A stretch of DNA of 64,000 bases from Mucilaginibacter gotjawali (GTDB lineage: Bacteria > Bacteroidota > Bacteroidia > Sphingobacteriales > Sphingobacteriaceae), in contig NZ_AP017313.1 in assembly GCF_002355435.1 (NCBI RefSeq), positions 4,402,001 through 4,466,000 on the forward strand, given 5' to 3'. Positions 42,415-51,287 of this stretch are shown here, one piece after another. Within the stretch, counting starts at the first letter, position 1; each line of letters begins with the position of its first letter. The notes below the pieces were generated by a model. That model made no database searches and was not told the DNA's origin. It saw only the letters and a list, made by a program, of their open reading frames with translations. The translations under genes and the position numbers were made by a program.

Positions 42415-42559
42415 TGTATCTATTATTGGTAATGTGGTCAAAAATGGTTGGTGATAATTTGCAGAAAAAGTATTAAATAGGCCTTGTAGATCAGAAGAGG
42501 AAACAGGCGCTGCCGGAGGGCAACTTGTCAGCAATTTGATTTACAGGAATAAAGCCAGA

Positions 42560-42590
42560 GCCGCTCCGAATCATCGGACCGGCTTTTTTT
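42560..42590 (+). terminator. hairpin terminator inside the IS
   Basis: GCCGCTCCGA / TCGGACCGGC (one mismatch) with an ATCA-type loop and a run of seven T. With the outer AAAGCC/GGCTTT pairing it can act on both strands. It lies between the IS end and the transposase stop. Confidence 0.7.
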
Positions 42591-42621
42591 ATTGGCTGGT
42601 TCCTCCAATGGCTAAGAAAAC

Positions 42622-43598
42622 TCATTTACCGTTATTCTTAAAATGCAGATACCATTTGATGAAGTTTCGTTTGGCTTTTGGCCGCAGGCCGCGATGAACG
42701 TCGAGCTTTTCTTTCAGATGTCCGAAGAATGATTCAAGGCGATTGGTAGTATAAGGAATTTGCGGATCATCCAGGTAGTGAAACATATTGGGTATCGCTT
42801 TAATAATCAGGCTTGCCGTTTGACGCAGCATCTTATGCCTGTACCAATATCTGCCGGTATCCGGGTTAAATGCTTTCTCATTAACATAGAACTTACTTCT
42901 TTCATACCAGTGGTAAATATCTGCCAGCCATTGATTGCTTTGTTCATAGGTCCTTAAATAAGTGATTTGTTTGGATAAGTATAACAGTTGCTGTGCAACC
43001 GGAGCCTTAGGATTCTTTGTAAGCCAGGTTTGGCTTTGGCGTTTAATGTGTACCAGGCAGCGCTGGATCAATACATTTGGATAGACTTTACGGATAGCTT
43101 TTAATAGTGCTTTGTGTCCGTCGCAGGTGATACTAGCTATATTAACACCAAGCTTCTTTAGATTCTCCAGATCCTCCTGCATTTGTTCATAGCGCTCCTG
43201 ATCAGTCATCCGGTAAAGCTGGGTATAACGGATATCATGATCGTAGTAAAGCACAAGACAAAGATCGTTTGGAAAGTAAGTTGCATCAATCAGCAGGTGT
43301 GCCTTTACCTTGCTTTTAATCCGTACTTCAGGTGCCTGCTCCAGGTAATAATGGAACAAGCGCTGTATGCTGCTTTGCGATAATCCACTGTCACGAACCA
43401 GGTATTTATAAACCTGCCGCTCGCTGACCCACTTCTCAAACCAAATAAATTGATTGCTGTAAGCGACCCCGGAGTTCGATCGGGTAAACATCATGCCGCA
43501 GGATTTGCACTTAAACCGCTGCCTGTCATTGCGTTTACCCCAGCCAATAACTGTCAGGCTACCGCAGGCCCAACACGCGTTTTTTTAACACTTTTCAT
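42622..43598 (-). CDS. IS256-like transposase with zinc ribbon, expressed through a -1 frameshift or broken
   Basis: The main frame (290 aa from 43494) has the DDE core: D in LLIDATYFPND, D in SITCDGHKALLKAI, CLVHIKRQSQTW, and the late E in TTNRLESFFGHLKEK. Upstream in the same frame, without a start codon, is a zinc ribbon ACWACGSLTVIGWGKR ... KCKSCG (C-x2-C-x17-C-x2-C). An ATG at 43598 opens a different frame (MKSVKK) that meets the ribbon frame at a run of seven A (43580-43586). A -1 slip there would give one complete protein of about 325 aa. Confidence 0.85.
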
Positions 43599-43704
43599 AA
43601 ACGAAAAAAGTCAATTGAAACCATTTTCAATTAACTTAATGTATTTATTTGATAGTCTGTTAGTTACAATGATTTTACCAACCATTTTTGACCACATTAT
43701 CCTA

Positions 43705-45183
43705 TTATTTGTTATGCAATGGCAAACTAAAATAAAAGGTAGATCCCATATCCTCAGCGCTTTCCACCCAAATTTTGCCCTTATGCCGCTGAATGATCTC
43801 GCTGGCAAGGTAAAGGCCAATGCCAAAACCTGAAATATTTTTCATCCTCGAGCTCTCGACCCTGTAAAACCGCTGGAACAATTTTTCCTGGTCTTTAGGT
43901 TTAATGCCAAAACCCTCATCTTTAACGGCTACCTGCACACCCCCAGCCTGCTGTTGGCAGCTTACGATAATTTCACTCCCTTTATTTGAATATTTAATAG
44001 CATTGCTTAAAAAATTAGTGATCACCTGCCCTATTTTTTCCCTGTCGGCTGATACTGTTAAATACTCCCCCGGCTTAAAACTGATCTTGTGATTCGGACT
44101 GATCAAAGTCGTTTCCCCTATCATCTCTTCAATTAATTTATTTAAATCAAAAACCTGGAGGTTGAGCTTCAGTTTTCCCGGCTCAAGTTTCGATAGGTCA
44201 AGAAAACCGTGGATAAGGTCGGTCATTCTGTTCACCTGCATGTTGGCAATGTGCAGGGCATTATTGATAAATTTATCATTTGATGGTTCAAGTTTTCTCG
44301 AGAGTAATTGTAAATAAGCTTTTATGGAGGTTAGCGGGGTTTTTAATTCATGACTAACCATCGCTATAAAATCATTTTTCCTGATCTCATCGCGTTTGCT
44401 TTCGGTAGTATCCAATATGGTACCCAGCAGCATTAGCGGCATCTTCTTTTCGTCGTAAACAAGTACTCCCTGCACCTTTATCCAACGCAACGAATTGTCG
44501 GGCCAGTTTATCCTAACTTCATATAAGTATTTACCTGTTTTCAAGGCCTTCAGGTAGGCGTCGACAACAATATGCTCCATATCGTCCGCGTAAATCTGGG
44601 CTCTTACATCCAAAAGGCCAAGGGATGTGCCCGCCGGGTGCCCAAAAATCTCGGCAAGCCTGGGCGAATAGTTAAATACCTGGGTCTGGATATTTAGTTC
44701 CCAGGTGCCAAACGCTGCGGCTTCAGCAGCAAGCCGCAAACGATTTTCGTTTTCAATGGCAGCTTCTTTGGCCATCACCTCCTCTGTAATGTCTACAACG
44801 GTATTTAATATGTAAGCAACCCTGTTCCCGCCATCGGCAATTGGGGTGTTACAGCAAGACCAGTAACGAGGCTCATATTTGCCGGTATTATTGCTGAGCA
44901 CATCAAACCTATAAACAGGGACCTCAATTTTTTGGCCTGTTTCAACAACCCTTGTAAATACCTTTCTGGCGGCGTTTTCGTCGTCTTTCGTGGCATTGTC
45001 AGGAAATTCTTCAAAAAAGCCTTTTCCAACGATGTTTTCCCTTGTGCGAGAAGTTATTTGCAGGTAGGAATCACTCGCTGCTATTATTGTAAACCGGGGT
45101 ATATCGCCTTTTACCAGCAATGACCCAGGCGATTTTTCGAAAATAGATTGAAAAATATCTGCTGGGAAAGATCCGGTTATCAT
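43705..45183 (-). CDS. PAS-domain sensor histidine kinase
   Basis: This 492-aa soluble protein has PAS 1 at residues about 10-130 (FTIIAASDSYLQITSR), PAS 2 at 145-260 (FGTWELNIQTQVFNYSPRLA, with a WIKVQG PAC), HisKA with the phospho-His in AMVSHELKTPLTSIKAYL (about 277) and HATPase with NFLSNAIKYS, DEGFGI and GFGIGLYLA. It has no membrane segment, so it senses a cytoplasmic cue. No response regulator is adjacent. The IS inserted at its stop codon left it intact. Confidence 0.9.
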   Translation of the reverse strand: MITGSFPADIFQSIFEKSPGSLLVKGDIPRFTIIAASDSYLQITSRTRENIVGKGFFEEFPDNATKDDENAARKVFTRVVETGQKIEVPVYRFDVLSNNTGKYEPRYWSCCNTPIADGGNRVAYILNTVVDITEEVMAKEAAIENENRLRLAAEAAAFGTWELNIQTQVFNYSPRLAEIFGHPAGTSLGLLDVRAQIYADDMEHIVVDAYLKALKTGKYLYEVRINWPDNSLRWIKVQGVLVYDEKKMPLMLLGTILDTTESKRDEIRKNDFIAMVSHELKTPLTSIKAYLQLLSRKLEPSNDKFINNALHIANMQVNRMTDLIHGFLDLSKLEPGKLKLNLQVFDLNKLIEEMIGETTLISPNHKISFKPGEYLTVSADREKIGQVITNFLSNAIKYSNKGSEIIVSCQQQAGGVQVAVKDEGFGIKPKDQEKLFQRFYRVESSRMKNISGFGIGLYLASEIIQRHKGKIWVESAEDMGSTFYFSLPLHNK

Positions 45184-45217
45184 GGGTTAAAGTAAAATTG
45201 CGCAATAGTTAAACATA

Positions 45218-45225
45218 CAAATTTA
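45218..45225 (-). promoter_or_regulatory. TAnnTTTG -7 box for the PAS kinase
   Basis: On the minus strand TAAATTTG lies 34 nt upstream of the ATG at 45183, with TTG-type triplets 17-21 nt further upstream (45243-45249). Confidence 0.5.
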
Positions 45226-45356
45226 AATGCGAAGTATTTTAACAAACAATATTTTTCACATAAAAACTATATTTTAACATCCTTGTTTTATCATAATATG
45301 AAGAATATTTTACGTAAAGTTGTTTATAACAGCTACATTCAACCAAATCTGATTCC

Positions 45357-46651
45357 ATGAAACAAGAAACCGAGATTGCCGCAAAAGTTAAAGGTTTTTG
45401 GCGAAAGCTCGGCCCTGGCCTGGTAACAGGGGCAGCAGATGACGATCCTTCGGGAATAGCCACTTATTCACAAACGGGCGCCCAATTTGGTTATGGCCAA
45501 TTATGGACAGCCCTTTACATGCTCCCTTTAATGATCGCAGTTCAGGAAGCCTGCGCGCGGATTGGGCTGGTAACAGGTAAAGGGATAACCACCATTGTTA
45601 GGGAGCAATACAGCAAGGGCGTTTTATATGCGGTTGTTGGGCTGGTTGTTGTAGCTAATACCATTAATATTGGCGCCGACCTTGGCGCCATGGCTGCAGC
45701 CGCACAATTGCTGGTTCCTGCCCCGTTTATTTTGCTCACCTTATTTTTCACCACTGTAATTTTATTGCTCGAAGTATTTACCAATTACCGGGTATATGCT
45801 AAAATATTGAAATGGCTGGCGCTTACCCTGCTGGCCTATCCTATCACTGTGTTTATTGTAAATCAGCCCTGGGCGACTATTCTAAAGGCCACGGTTATCC
45901 CCCACTTTGAATTTTCTTTTGCTTTTCTTTTCATAATCACCGGTGTTTTAGGTACGACCATTTCGCCGTACATGTTTTTTTGGGAATCATCACAGGAAGT
46001 AGAAGAAGACAAAGAAAAAAATTAATTAAAAAAAAGGGAAAACCATCGATCAGTACATTTATCGTCAACAAGATGCGATTGGACAATTCTTTTGGAATGA
46101 TCTTCTCTGAATTTGCTACATGGAGTATCATCGTTGTTGCCGCAACCGTGCTGCATAATAGCGGGGTAAAAAATATTAATACCGCCGCGGATGCCGCGAA
46201 AGCCATAGAACCGCTGGTACATAGTTTTCCGCATGCCGGCTTTTTATCTAAACTAATTTTTTCAATCGGCATTATTGGCCTGGGTATGCTGGCCATCCCC
46301 GTACTTTCTGGCTCAGCAGCCTATTCTGTGGCGAATGCTTTTAATTGGAAAGCCAGCCTGAATTTAAAATTTAACAAAGCGAAAGGATTTTACATCATTA
46401 TTATTGCGGCGACCCTTGTTGGGCTATTGCTGAATTTTATCGGGGTAAACCCGGTGAAGGCGTTGGTTTACGCGGCTGTATTAAATGGCGTAGCAGCCGT
46501 TCCCCTTTTGTATTTAATTCTCAAAATATCATCGGATGAAAATATAATGGGAGAATTCAAGAGTAAAACGATTTCGAAGACTATTCTATGGATAACCTTT
46601 ATAGCGATGGGTGCAGCGGCGGTTGCCATGTTTTATACAATTTTTAACTAA
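45357..46651 (+). pseudogene. Nramp-like metal transporter, frame broken in a poly-A run
   Basis: The first frame (45357-46025, 222 aa) gives TM1-TM6 of an Nramp-type transporter. The second (to 46651) gives TM7-TM11, ending AVAMFYTIFN. They join at GAC AAA GAA AAA AAT TAA; one additional A in this seven-A run (46015-46021) would restore EDKEKKLIKKKGKPSIS and a 431-aa protein of normal length. The TM1 motif is DDDPSGIATYSQTGA instead of the canonical DPGN, and TM6 has ISPYMFFWESSQ instead of MPH. It therefore belongs to a divergent clade whose substrate may not be Mn/Fe. Confidence 0.82.
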
Positions 46652-46753
46652 ACCTATCCGGGTTGATAACTAAATACCTGCTAAGCGAAACATTAGGGCT
46701 GATTAATTTGTTGAAGTTATGAAACCATTGTAAATCAACTTCATAAAAAAATC

Positions 46754-47383
46754 ATGAAAATATTTAGTAAAAAATATTTAACCTTACCAGGCACCGCATT
46801 ATTATTACTTTCTATGGGCTGTCACTCAGGGCAGAAAGATAGCAGTGCAATTGCTGATTCAACCAATAAGGCACAAATAGCTGCCACCGATTCGGCTAAC
46901 AAGGCGCAGATCAGCAGCTCTGATTCAAGTTTAAAAGCATCAAAGAGCTTAAAAGAAGATGCGTCGAAATTCCTTGTAAAAAATTACGAATCAGGTATAT
47001 ATGAAATACAATTGTCAGAACTGGCAGCTACTAACGCGCTGGATCCTGATGTAAAAAATCTGGCAATTAATATGGTAGCAGCCCACAAAGCCATCAACTC
47101 CCGGATAAGTGCGATAGCCGCCAGTGCAAATTTTTTATTACCCGCCGCACTGAATGCAGATCATCAAAAGAGCCTCCGGGATTTGGGGAAATTAACTGGT
47201 GCTGATTTTGATAAAAAATACATAAACACCATCGTGAGCGGTCATGAAAACGCTGTTAGCGACTATAAGGATGCTTATAAGAATTTAAGCGAGGGCGACA
47301 CCAGGACATTTGCAGGAGAAACTTTACCAAAAATTGAGGATCACCTTGCGATGGCAAAAAAAGTTAAGGACAGGATAAAATAG
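46754..47383 (+). CDS. DUF4142 lipoprotein
   Basis: This 209-aa protein has lipobox MGCHSG at residue 23, a Ser/Lys/Ala-rich linker with a doubled NKAQIA/DSA motif (residues 34-60), then the DUF4142 helical domain (FLVKNYESGIYEIQLSELAA, LAINMVAAHKAINSRIS, INTIVSGHENAVSDYKDAYK). DUF4142 proteins are helix bundles with a ferritin-like look and unknown activity, periplasmic or outer-membrane attached. Confidence 0.88.
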   Translation: MKIFSKKYLTLPGTALLLLSMGCHSGQKDSSAIADSTNKAQIAATDSANKAQISSSDSSLKASKSLKEDASKFLVKNYESGIYEIQLSELAATNALDPDVKNLAINMVAAHKAINSRISAIAASANFLLPAALNADHQKSLRDLGKLTGADFDKKYINTIVSGHENAVSDYKDAYKNLSEGDTRTFAGETLPKIEDHLAMAKKVKDRIK

Positions 47384-47386
47384 CTA

Positions 47387-48190
47387 TTATACGCTCAAAA
47401 AGCCGGAAGCAATAAAATTCCTTTTCCATTCGGGCCATATCTTTTCGAGATCTTCTATTTTAAACTCGAAATTTTTGGCGAGGTATTTCATGGATTTCTT
47501 GACAGATCTTCCCTCCTGCATACTTTTGAGAAAATGATATTGCGCTCTTCGTATCACAAAAAGGCCCAGCTTATAATCTCTGCGGCTTACGGCGCAATAA
47601 CTTTCGTCCGGAAATGGCAGCTCTGGTTCTTTATGCCGGATAACATCAAGGTAATACTGGCAAACAGGAAACCGGTGACTAAACAGGTGCAGCACCGGGG
47701 TAAGTTTCAATAAATGATCAGGGGTATCCGGCGTTAAAATGGTGCAGTCGCGGGCGGCCCGCTGATCAAAAATTTCAGAAAGCGCATATTCAAAACCAGC
47801 CAGTTCGATCATAAAATCGGGCCAGCTTTCTTTTTGCTCCAGGCCGGCATCAGGCCGTGTTTGTTCTAAAAATGCCGGAAGCTTTCCGCCAAGGGTATTA
47901 AGCGTATAACTTTCTGAAGGGCAGGAATCAAGGTATTGATCAGCAAATGATTCAAACAGGTCATTACCCAGCGCATATGCCAGGGCTACAAACTGGTTTT
48001 GCATACAGGCCCTTAGCCGGGCAATATAACTGCTCCGGTAAATATTCAGATGCCGCATAGCACTTAACCTTCGGGATGTGTTGACGACTGCCTCTATCGC
48101 CAACCGTTCATCAGCCGACGGGCTGCCTTTTACCAGCATTCCCTGCATCCAGTTTTGGAGCTGGGGTAAGGATATTTTGTTGGTTTCCAT
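47387..48190 (-). CDS. HvfC/BufC-like partner of MNIO enzyme (DUF2063)
   Basis: This 267-aa protein has N-terminal residues 10-105 forming the DUF2063 helical region (LQNWMQGMLVKG, RRLSAMRHLNIYRSSYIARL, NQFVALAYALGNDLFESFAD). The C-terminal half (PDFMIELAGFEYALSEIFDQ onward) is a mixed domain. In bufferin, Hvf and methanobactin-like systems such proteins present the precursor peptide to the DUF692 enzyme. It is the last gene of the cluster, 24 bp after the MNIO gene. Confidence 0.85.
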   Translation of the reverse strand: METNKISLPQLQNWMQGMLVKGSPSADERLAIEAVVNTSRRLSAMRHLNIYRSSYIARLRACMQNQFVALAYALGNDLFESFADQYLDSCPSESYTLNTLGGKLPAFLEQTRPDAGLEQKESWPDFMIELAGFEYALSEIFDQRAARDCTILTPDTPDHLLKLTPVLHLFSHRFPVCQYYLDVIRHKEPELPFPDESYCAVSRRDYKLGLFVIRRAQYHFLKSMQEGRSVKKSMKYLAKNFEFKIEDLEKIWPEWKRNFIASGFLSV

Positions 48191-48214
48191 TATAATATCA
48201 TTAACCGGCTTCCT

Positions 48215-49156
48215 TCACCATTTAAAATCATTCACTAAAAAATCAACCGGGTTTGAAACCGGAGTACTGCTAAATTCCTGGTTTTGTGTATCCATGTTAT
48301 AAGCGGTCATCACACTCATATATTGTTTTGCTTTTAGCAGTTCAGCATGGTACACGTCAAAATCGGGGATATTGCTATCCCATTCCAGCAAAGTAGCCAC
48401 GCCGCCGGTAAGCTGCCAGGCTTGTGTAAATAGTTTCCACACCTCATGCACAACGTTACGGTCATGGGTATCAATAATATAGTCGCCGCAATGCTGGTGC
48501 CCGGCTATGTGCATTTGCACAATACGGTCGTGCGGCAATTGGTTAATATAATTAACCGGATCAAAATCATTGTTAAAGGCCGATACAAATACATTGTTCA
48601 CATCAAGCAGTAACCCGCAGCCGGTTTCTTCGGCCATGTACTTTAAAAACTCCCACTCGGGTATAGTGGATTGTTTAAAGGTAAGGTAGGTACTGGGATT
48701 TTCGAAAACAAGCGGGCGTTCCATAAAATCCTGGGCCAGGCGGATCCGCGAACAAATATGTTTTAATGATTCTTCGTTCAGCAAAACCGGCAGCAGATCG
48801 TGCGTGTTAAGGCTGTTTACCCCTGTCCAGCATAAATGATCGCTTATCCAAAGCGGCTTTACTTCCACCGCAAGGGATTTTAACTTTCCGAGGTACTCCA
48901 TATTCAACGGATCGGTGCTGCCGATGGAAAGCGAAACCCCATGCATTACAACCGGGTATCTTTCGGCTACCTGCCTTAAAATATGGCGGGGCCTTCCGCC
49001 GGAATCCATAAAGTTTTCCGAAATCACTTCAAACCAGTCAACTGCAGGGCTGTGCTCAAGGATATAATTAAAATGTTTACTCCTTAAACCCAACCCCAGG
49101 CCCGGGTTTGGCAGGGCTTTAACTATCTCGCGATATTGATCCCTTTTTTCGACCAT
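48215..49156 (-). CDS. MNIO family enzyme (DUF692, BufB/MbnB-like)
   Basis: This 313-aa TIM-barrel metalloenzyme of the multinuclear non-heme iron oxidative family has likely iron ligands in HGVSLSIG (His, about 73), FEVISENFMD (Glu), ISDHLCW (Asp/His, about 106), FENPSTY (Glu), LLLDVNNVF (Asp, Asn), MHIAGHQHCG (two His) and LEWDSNIP (Glu/Asp). Family members modify cysteine residues of ribosomal peptides, for example to oxazolone/thioamide or thiooxazole. The cysteine-rich protein encoded directly upstream is the obvious substrate; that pairing is inference. Confidence 0.9.
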   Translation of the reverse strand: MVEKRDQYREIVKALPNPGLGLGLRSKHFNYILEHSPAVDWFEVISENFMDSGGRPRHILRQVAERYPVVMHGVSLSIGSTDPLNMEYLGKLKSLAVEVKPLWISDHLCWTGVNSLNTHDLLPVLLNEESLKHICSRIRLAQDFMERPLVFENPSTYLTFKQSTIPEWEFLKYMAEETGCGLLLDVNNVFVSAFNNDFDPVNYINQLPHDRIVQMHIAGHQHCGDYIIDTHDRNVVHEVWKLFTQAWQLTGGVATLLEWDSNIPDFDVYHAELLKAKQYMSVMTAYNMDTQNQEFSSTPVSNPVDFLVNDFKW

Positions 49157-49203
49157 TGTTATTTTTTTAGCTATACAAAAGGCAGTAGTCGTAATATTAT
49201 AAA

Positions 49204-49256
49204 TTCGACATGCGAAACTTAATCAACCACTCACCCAATCAACTCAATCAACTATT
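49204..49256. repeat. AATCAACCACTCACC-word repeat after the peptide gene
   Basis: CTTAATCAACCACTCACCCA and ATCAACTCAATCAACTATTT abut the stop codon of the cysteine-rich gene at 49257 and lie in front of the MNIO gene. It is a single arm of the TTGATTGG word family, so a strong hairpin is not evident. Confidence 0.5.
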
Positions 49257-49853
49257 TTATTCTTTCTTTCCTTCGCAAAGCTCTTTAGCATGGTCATCCG
49301 GGTTATTGAAACCGAACGAACACCGTTTGTCGCCGCTGTTGCCGCATGAATCATAGGAACCCAATACAGATGTGAGCCAATTTTCAGGCGGCCCGCATTT
49401 AAATGGCGGCTCTCCAACGGTTCTCTTTGCTTTCATCATCCTTTCCTCAAATAATTTACGGGCCAGCAGCCATACGCTCTTCCCGGTATTCTCACCCAAA
49501 GTACTGTATCGCTCTGCCTGGATCGGAACGGCACAGCTGCCCTGCCATGCACAATCATTTGAACCGGGGCGCATTTGTTGCCCGGCATCGCCATAAAGGC
49601 CGCAGCCGCCCTGTCCATGGCAATCATTCAAAGTCTGGCAATTGTGTCGCGTAGCAGTAGCACAATACCCGGTGCCTGCACAATTGTTTGTCCCGTTACG
49701 ATCATGCCCTTTGCAGGCGTTTAACCCCATGCAAACGTGAAGTTCCACAGATGGAGTGGCAACAGCCGGAGCAGCAGCGCCTTCAGCCGGTGCCGGCGCT
49801 GGCGGGGTACCTCCGCAAAGTGATAAATTTGGATTATAATTTACGATAGCCAT
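49257..49853 (-). CDS. cysteine-rich candidate RiPP precursor with CX5C repeats
   Basis: This 198-aa protein has 14 cysteines. Residues 1-40 are a Pro/Ala-rich leader-like segment (APAPAEGAAAPAVATP) without a signal peptide. Residues 41-107 hold nine cysteines spaced mostly as C-x5-C: C41/C47, C58/C64, C72/C78/C84 and C101/C107, with glycine-rich loops (KGHDRNG, NDCHGQGGCGLYG). Residues 108-198 form a second part with C153, C170, C178 and C193. It lies between a ferritin-like gene and the MNIO gene. Modified cysteines could bind copper or another metal. Not a known bufferin by sequence as far as I can see. Confidence 0.8.
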   Translation of the reverse strand: MAIVNYNPNLSLCGGTPPAPAPAEGAAAPAVATPSVELHVCMGLNACKGHDRNGTNNCAGTGYCATATRHNCQTLNDCHGQGGCGLYGDAGQQMRPGSNDCAWQGSCAVPIQAERYSTLGENTGKSVWLLARKLFEERMMKAKRTVGEPPFKCGPPENWLTSVLGSYDSCGNSGDKRCSFGFNNPDDHAKELCEGKKE

Positions 49854-49910
49854 AATGTGCCGTTTTGTTGTTATCTGTTAATATTTTCATTTTTAAAATT
49901 TCCATTCGGT

Positions 49911-51287
49911 TTATAACCCCACATCCGGCAAATCCTGCACCCTTTGACCCAGGTAGCTGATAGTTGGGTATACTGCAACAGCCGCTGTATAAAGTTCAAG
50001 CAGCTGCGATTTGGGGCTTGAAATCAGCCCGAAAGGATAATCCTCAAACGTTGGCGCGGCAACATATTCTTTTTCCTTCCCATCTTCATGAACCTTATAT
50101 TTCAGCTTCATGATATCGCCGCAAACCGAATTAAGGATAAATATCATCGATTTATGAATGCCGAACATGAATAGCTCATACTGTGTGTTGCCCGATTTTT
50201 TGTAGCAGTTTTCAACCATTACAAATAAGTAGGTATATACCCCGTTCAAAAATTCAGACACAGGTCGGATATGGGCCGGATAATCGGCGGTTTTAGGGTT
50301 TTTCGCTACATTAACAACAAAATAATCGCTGATCTCAATTTTACCGATCCCGAGTTTATTAAACTGCTCATTTAATGTTTTATAGTGACAATAGATCTGT
50401 GCAAATTTTTCAAAATGCGACAGTTCTTTTTTATCAAAATCATCATAATCAGCCGGAATCATTTTCCCGCAGTCTACCGTGCCATCCGCATCAAAGCCCT
50501 GCGCACCGGGGAAACCTTCGCCTTGCTCCACTATGCAATGGATAGCGTGGATAGCCGACTCCCTATCCTTTACATAAAGCAGGTCGCCGCTGTCCGGCGC
50601 GTTTGTAAAATGGGGGTTATGCTCTTTATCGTAATATACGGTATCAATGTTATTTTGGGCATAGTAGGCATTACCGGGCAGCAACTGCGGCGAATGGGTA
50701 TTGTAAGGCAAATCATTGTTTTCAATACAGTCCATTATCATCTTATAAAACAATCCAATGGTTTTATAAGGGATTGCCTTCTCAAGCAGCGTTTTTTCAG
50801 GCAAAGGGTCGGGGCTTTCTATTTTAAGGAAAGTAACCAATTGATCCAGCGACAGTTTTGCCCTGTTAATAGGAAACTCCGGCTCGTGGCCGGGCAAACA
50901 GGCAGGCCAAACGCTTGGTGATTTACCGATCAGCTCGGGCAAACCTGCGAGGGCCTGCTTCAGGTTTGAAGAAAGTGCCATGTGCAGCATCTCTTCAATC
51001 GCAACGCTCATGATCAGGGCGCCGGCTTTATTGGCGTATACCATAATCTCTGCGGATAGGTCTAATGCGATCTTATTGGCTTCTTTAACAGGCCTGCCAC
51101 TTTTAACCAATTCCTGTACCAGCGAACCGCTGATTGCATCCTGATCGGGCACTCGGTTAATGGAATAATAGGTGTAAAGATAAACGGGGATAGTAGCGAT
51201 CTCAATTTCGATGGCCTGCTGTATAGCTTCGCCCAGGTTGGCGGGCGTTACTTCACTGTCGGCACTGAAAAACTTATTTTGCAACAT
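49911..51287 (-). CDS. ferritin-like (VioB/iminophenylpyruvate-dimer-synthase type) protein
   Basis: This 458-aa protein has residues 15-240 in a ferritin-like di-iron bundle: E27 and E29 in AIEIEIATIPVYLYTY, a second E-x-x-H at E98-E99-x-x-H102 in VAIEEMLHMALSSN, and the following LPELIGKSPSVWPACLPGHE typical of the PF12902 family. The C-terminal half is helical (HFEKFAQIYCHYKTL, MFGIHKSMIFILNSVCGD). Family members are in secondary metabolism or stress clusters. First gene of the cluster, 57 bp before the cysteine-rich gene; it may supply iron or oxidise the peptide. Role inferred. Confidence 0.8.
   Translation of the reverse strand: MLQNKFFSADSEVTPANLGEAIQQAIEIEIATIPVYLYTYYSINRVPDQDAISGSLVQELVKSGRPVKEANKIALDLSAEIMVYANKAGALIMSVAIEEMLHMALSSNLKQALAGLPELIGKSPSVWPACLPGHEPEFPINRAKLSLDQLVTFLKIESPDPLPEKTLLEKAIPYKTIGLFYKMIMDCIENNDLPYNTHSPQLLPGNAYYAQNNIDTVYYDKEHNPHFTNAPDSGDLLYVKDRESAIHAIHCIVEQGEGFPGAQGFDADGTVDCGKMIPADYDDFDKKELSHFEKFAQIYCHYKTLNEQFNKLGIGKIEISDYFVVNVAKNPKTADYPAHIRPVSEFLNGVYTYLFVMVENCYKKSGNTQYELFMFGIHKSMIFILNSVCGDIMKLKYKVHEDGKEKEYVAAPTFEDYPFGLISSPKSQLLELYTAAVAVYPTISYLGQRVQDLPDVGL

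Larger units (their letters stand above)
42428..43701 (-). mobile_element. complete IS256-like insertion sequence
   Basis: Terminal inverted repeats of 25 bp (42428-42452 and 43677-43701) match at 24 positions; both contain AATGTGGTCAAAAATGGTTG. An exact 8-bp target duplication, CTATTATT, flanks it (42420-42427 and 43702-43709). Length 1274 bp and TSD size fit IS256. It landed in the tiny gap between two convergent genes; the right TSD includes the stop codon of the histidine kinase, so neither gene was broken. Confidence 0.93.
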
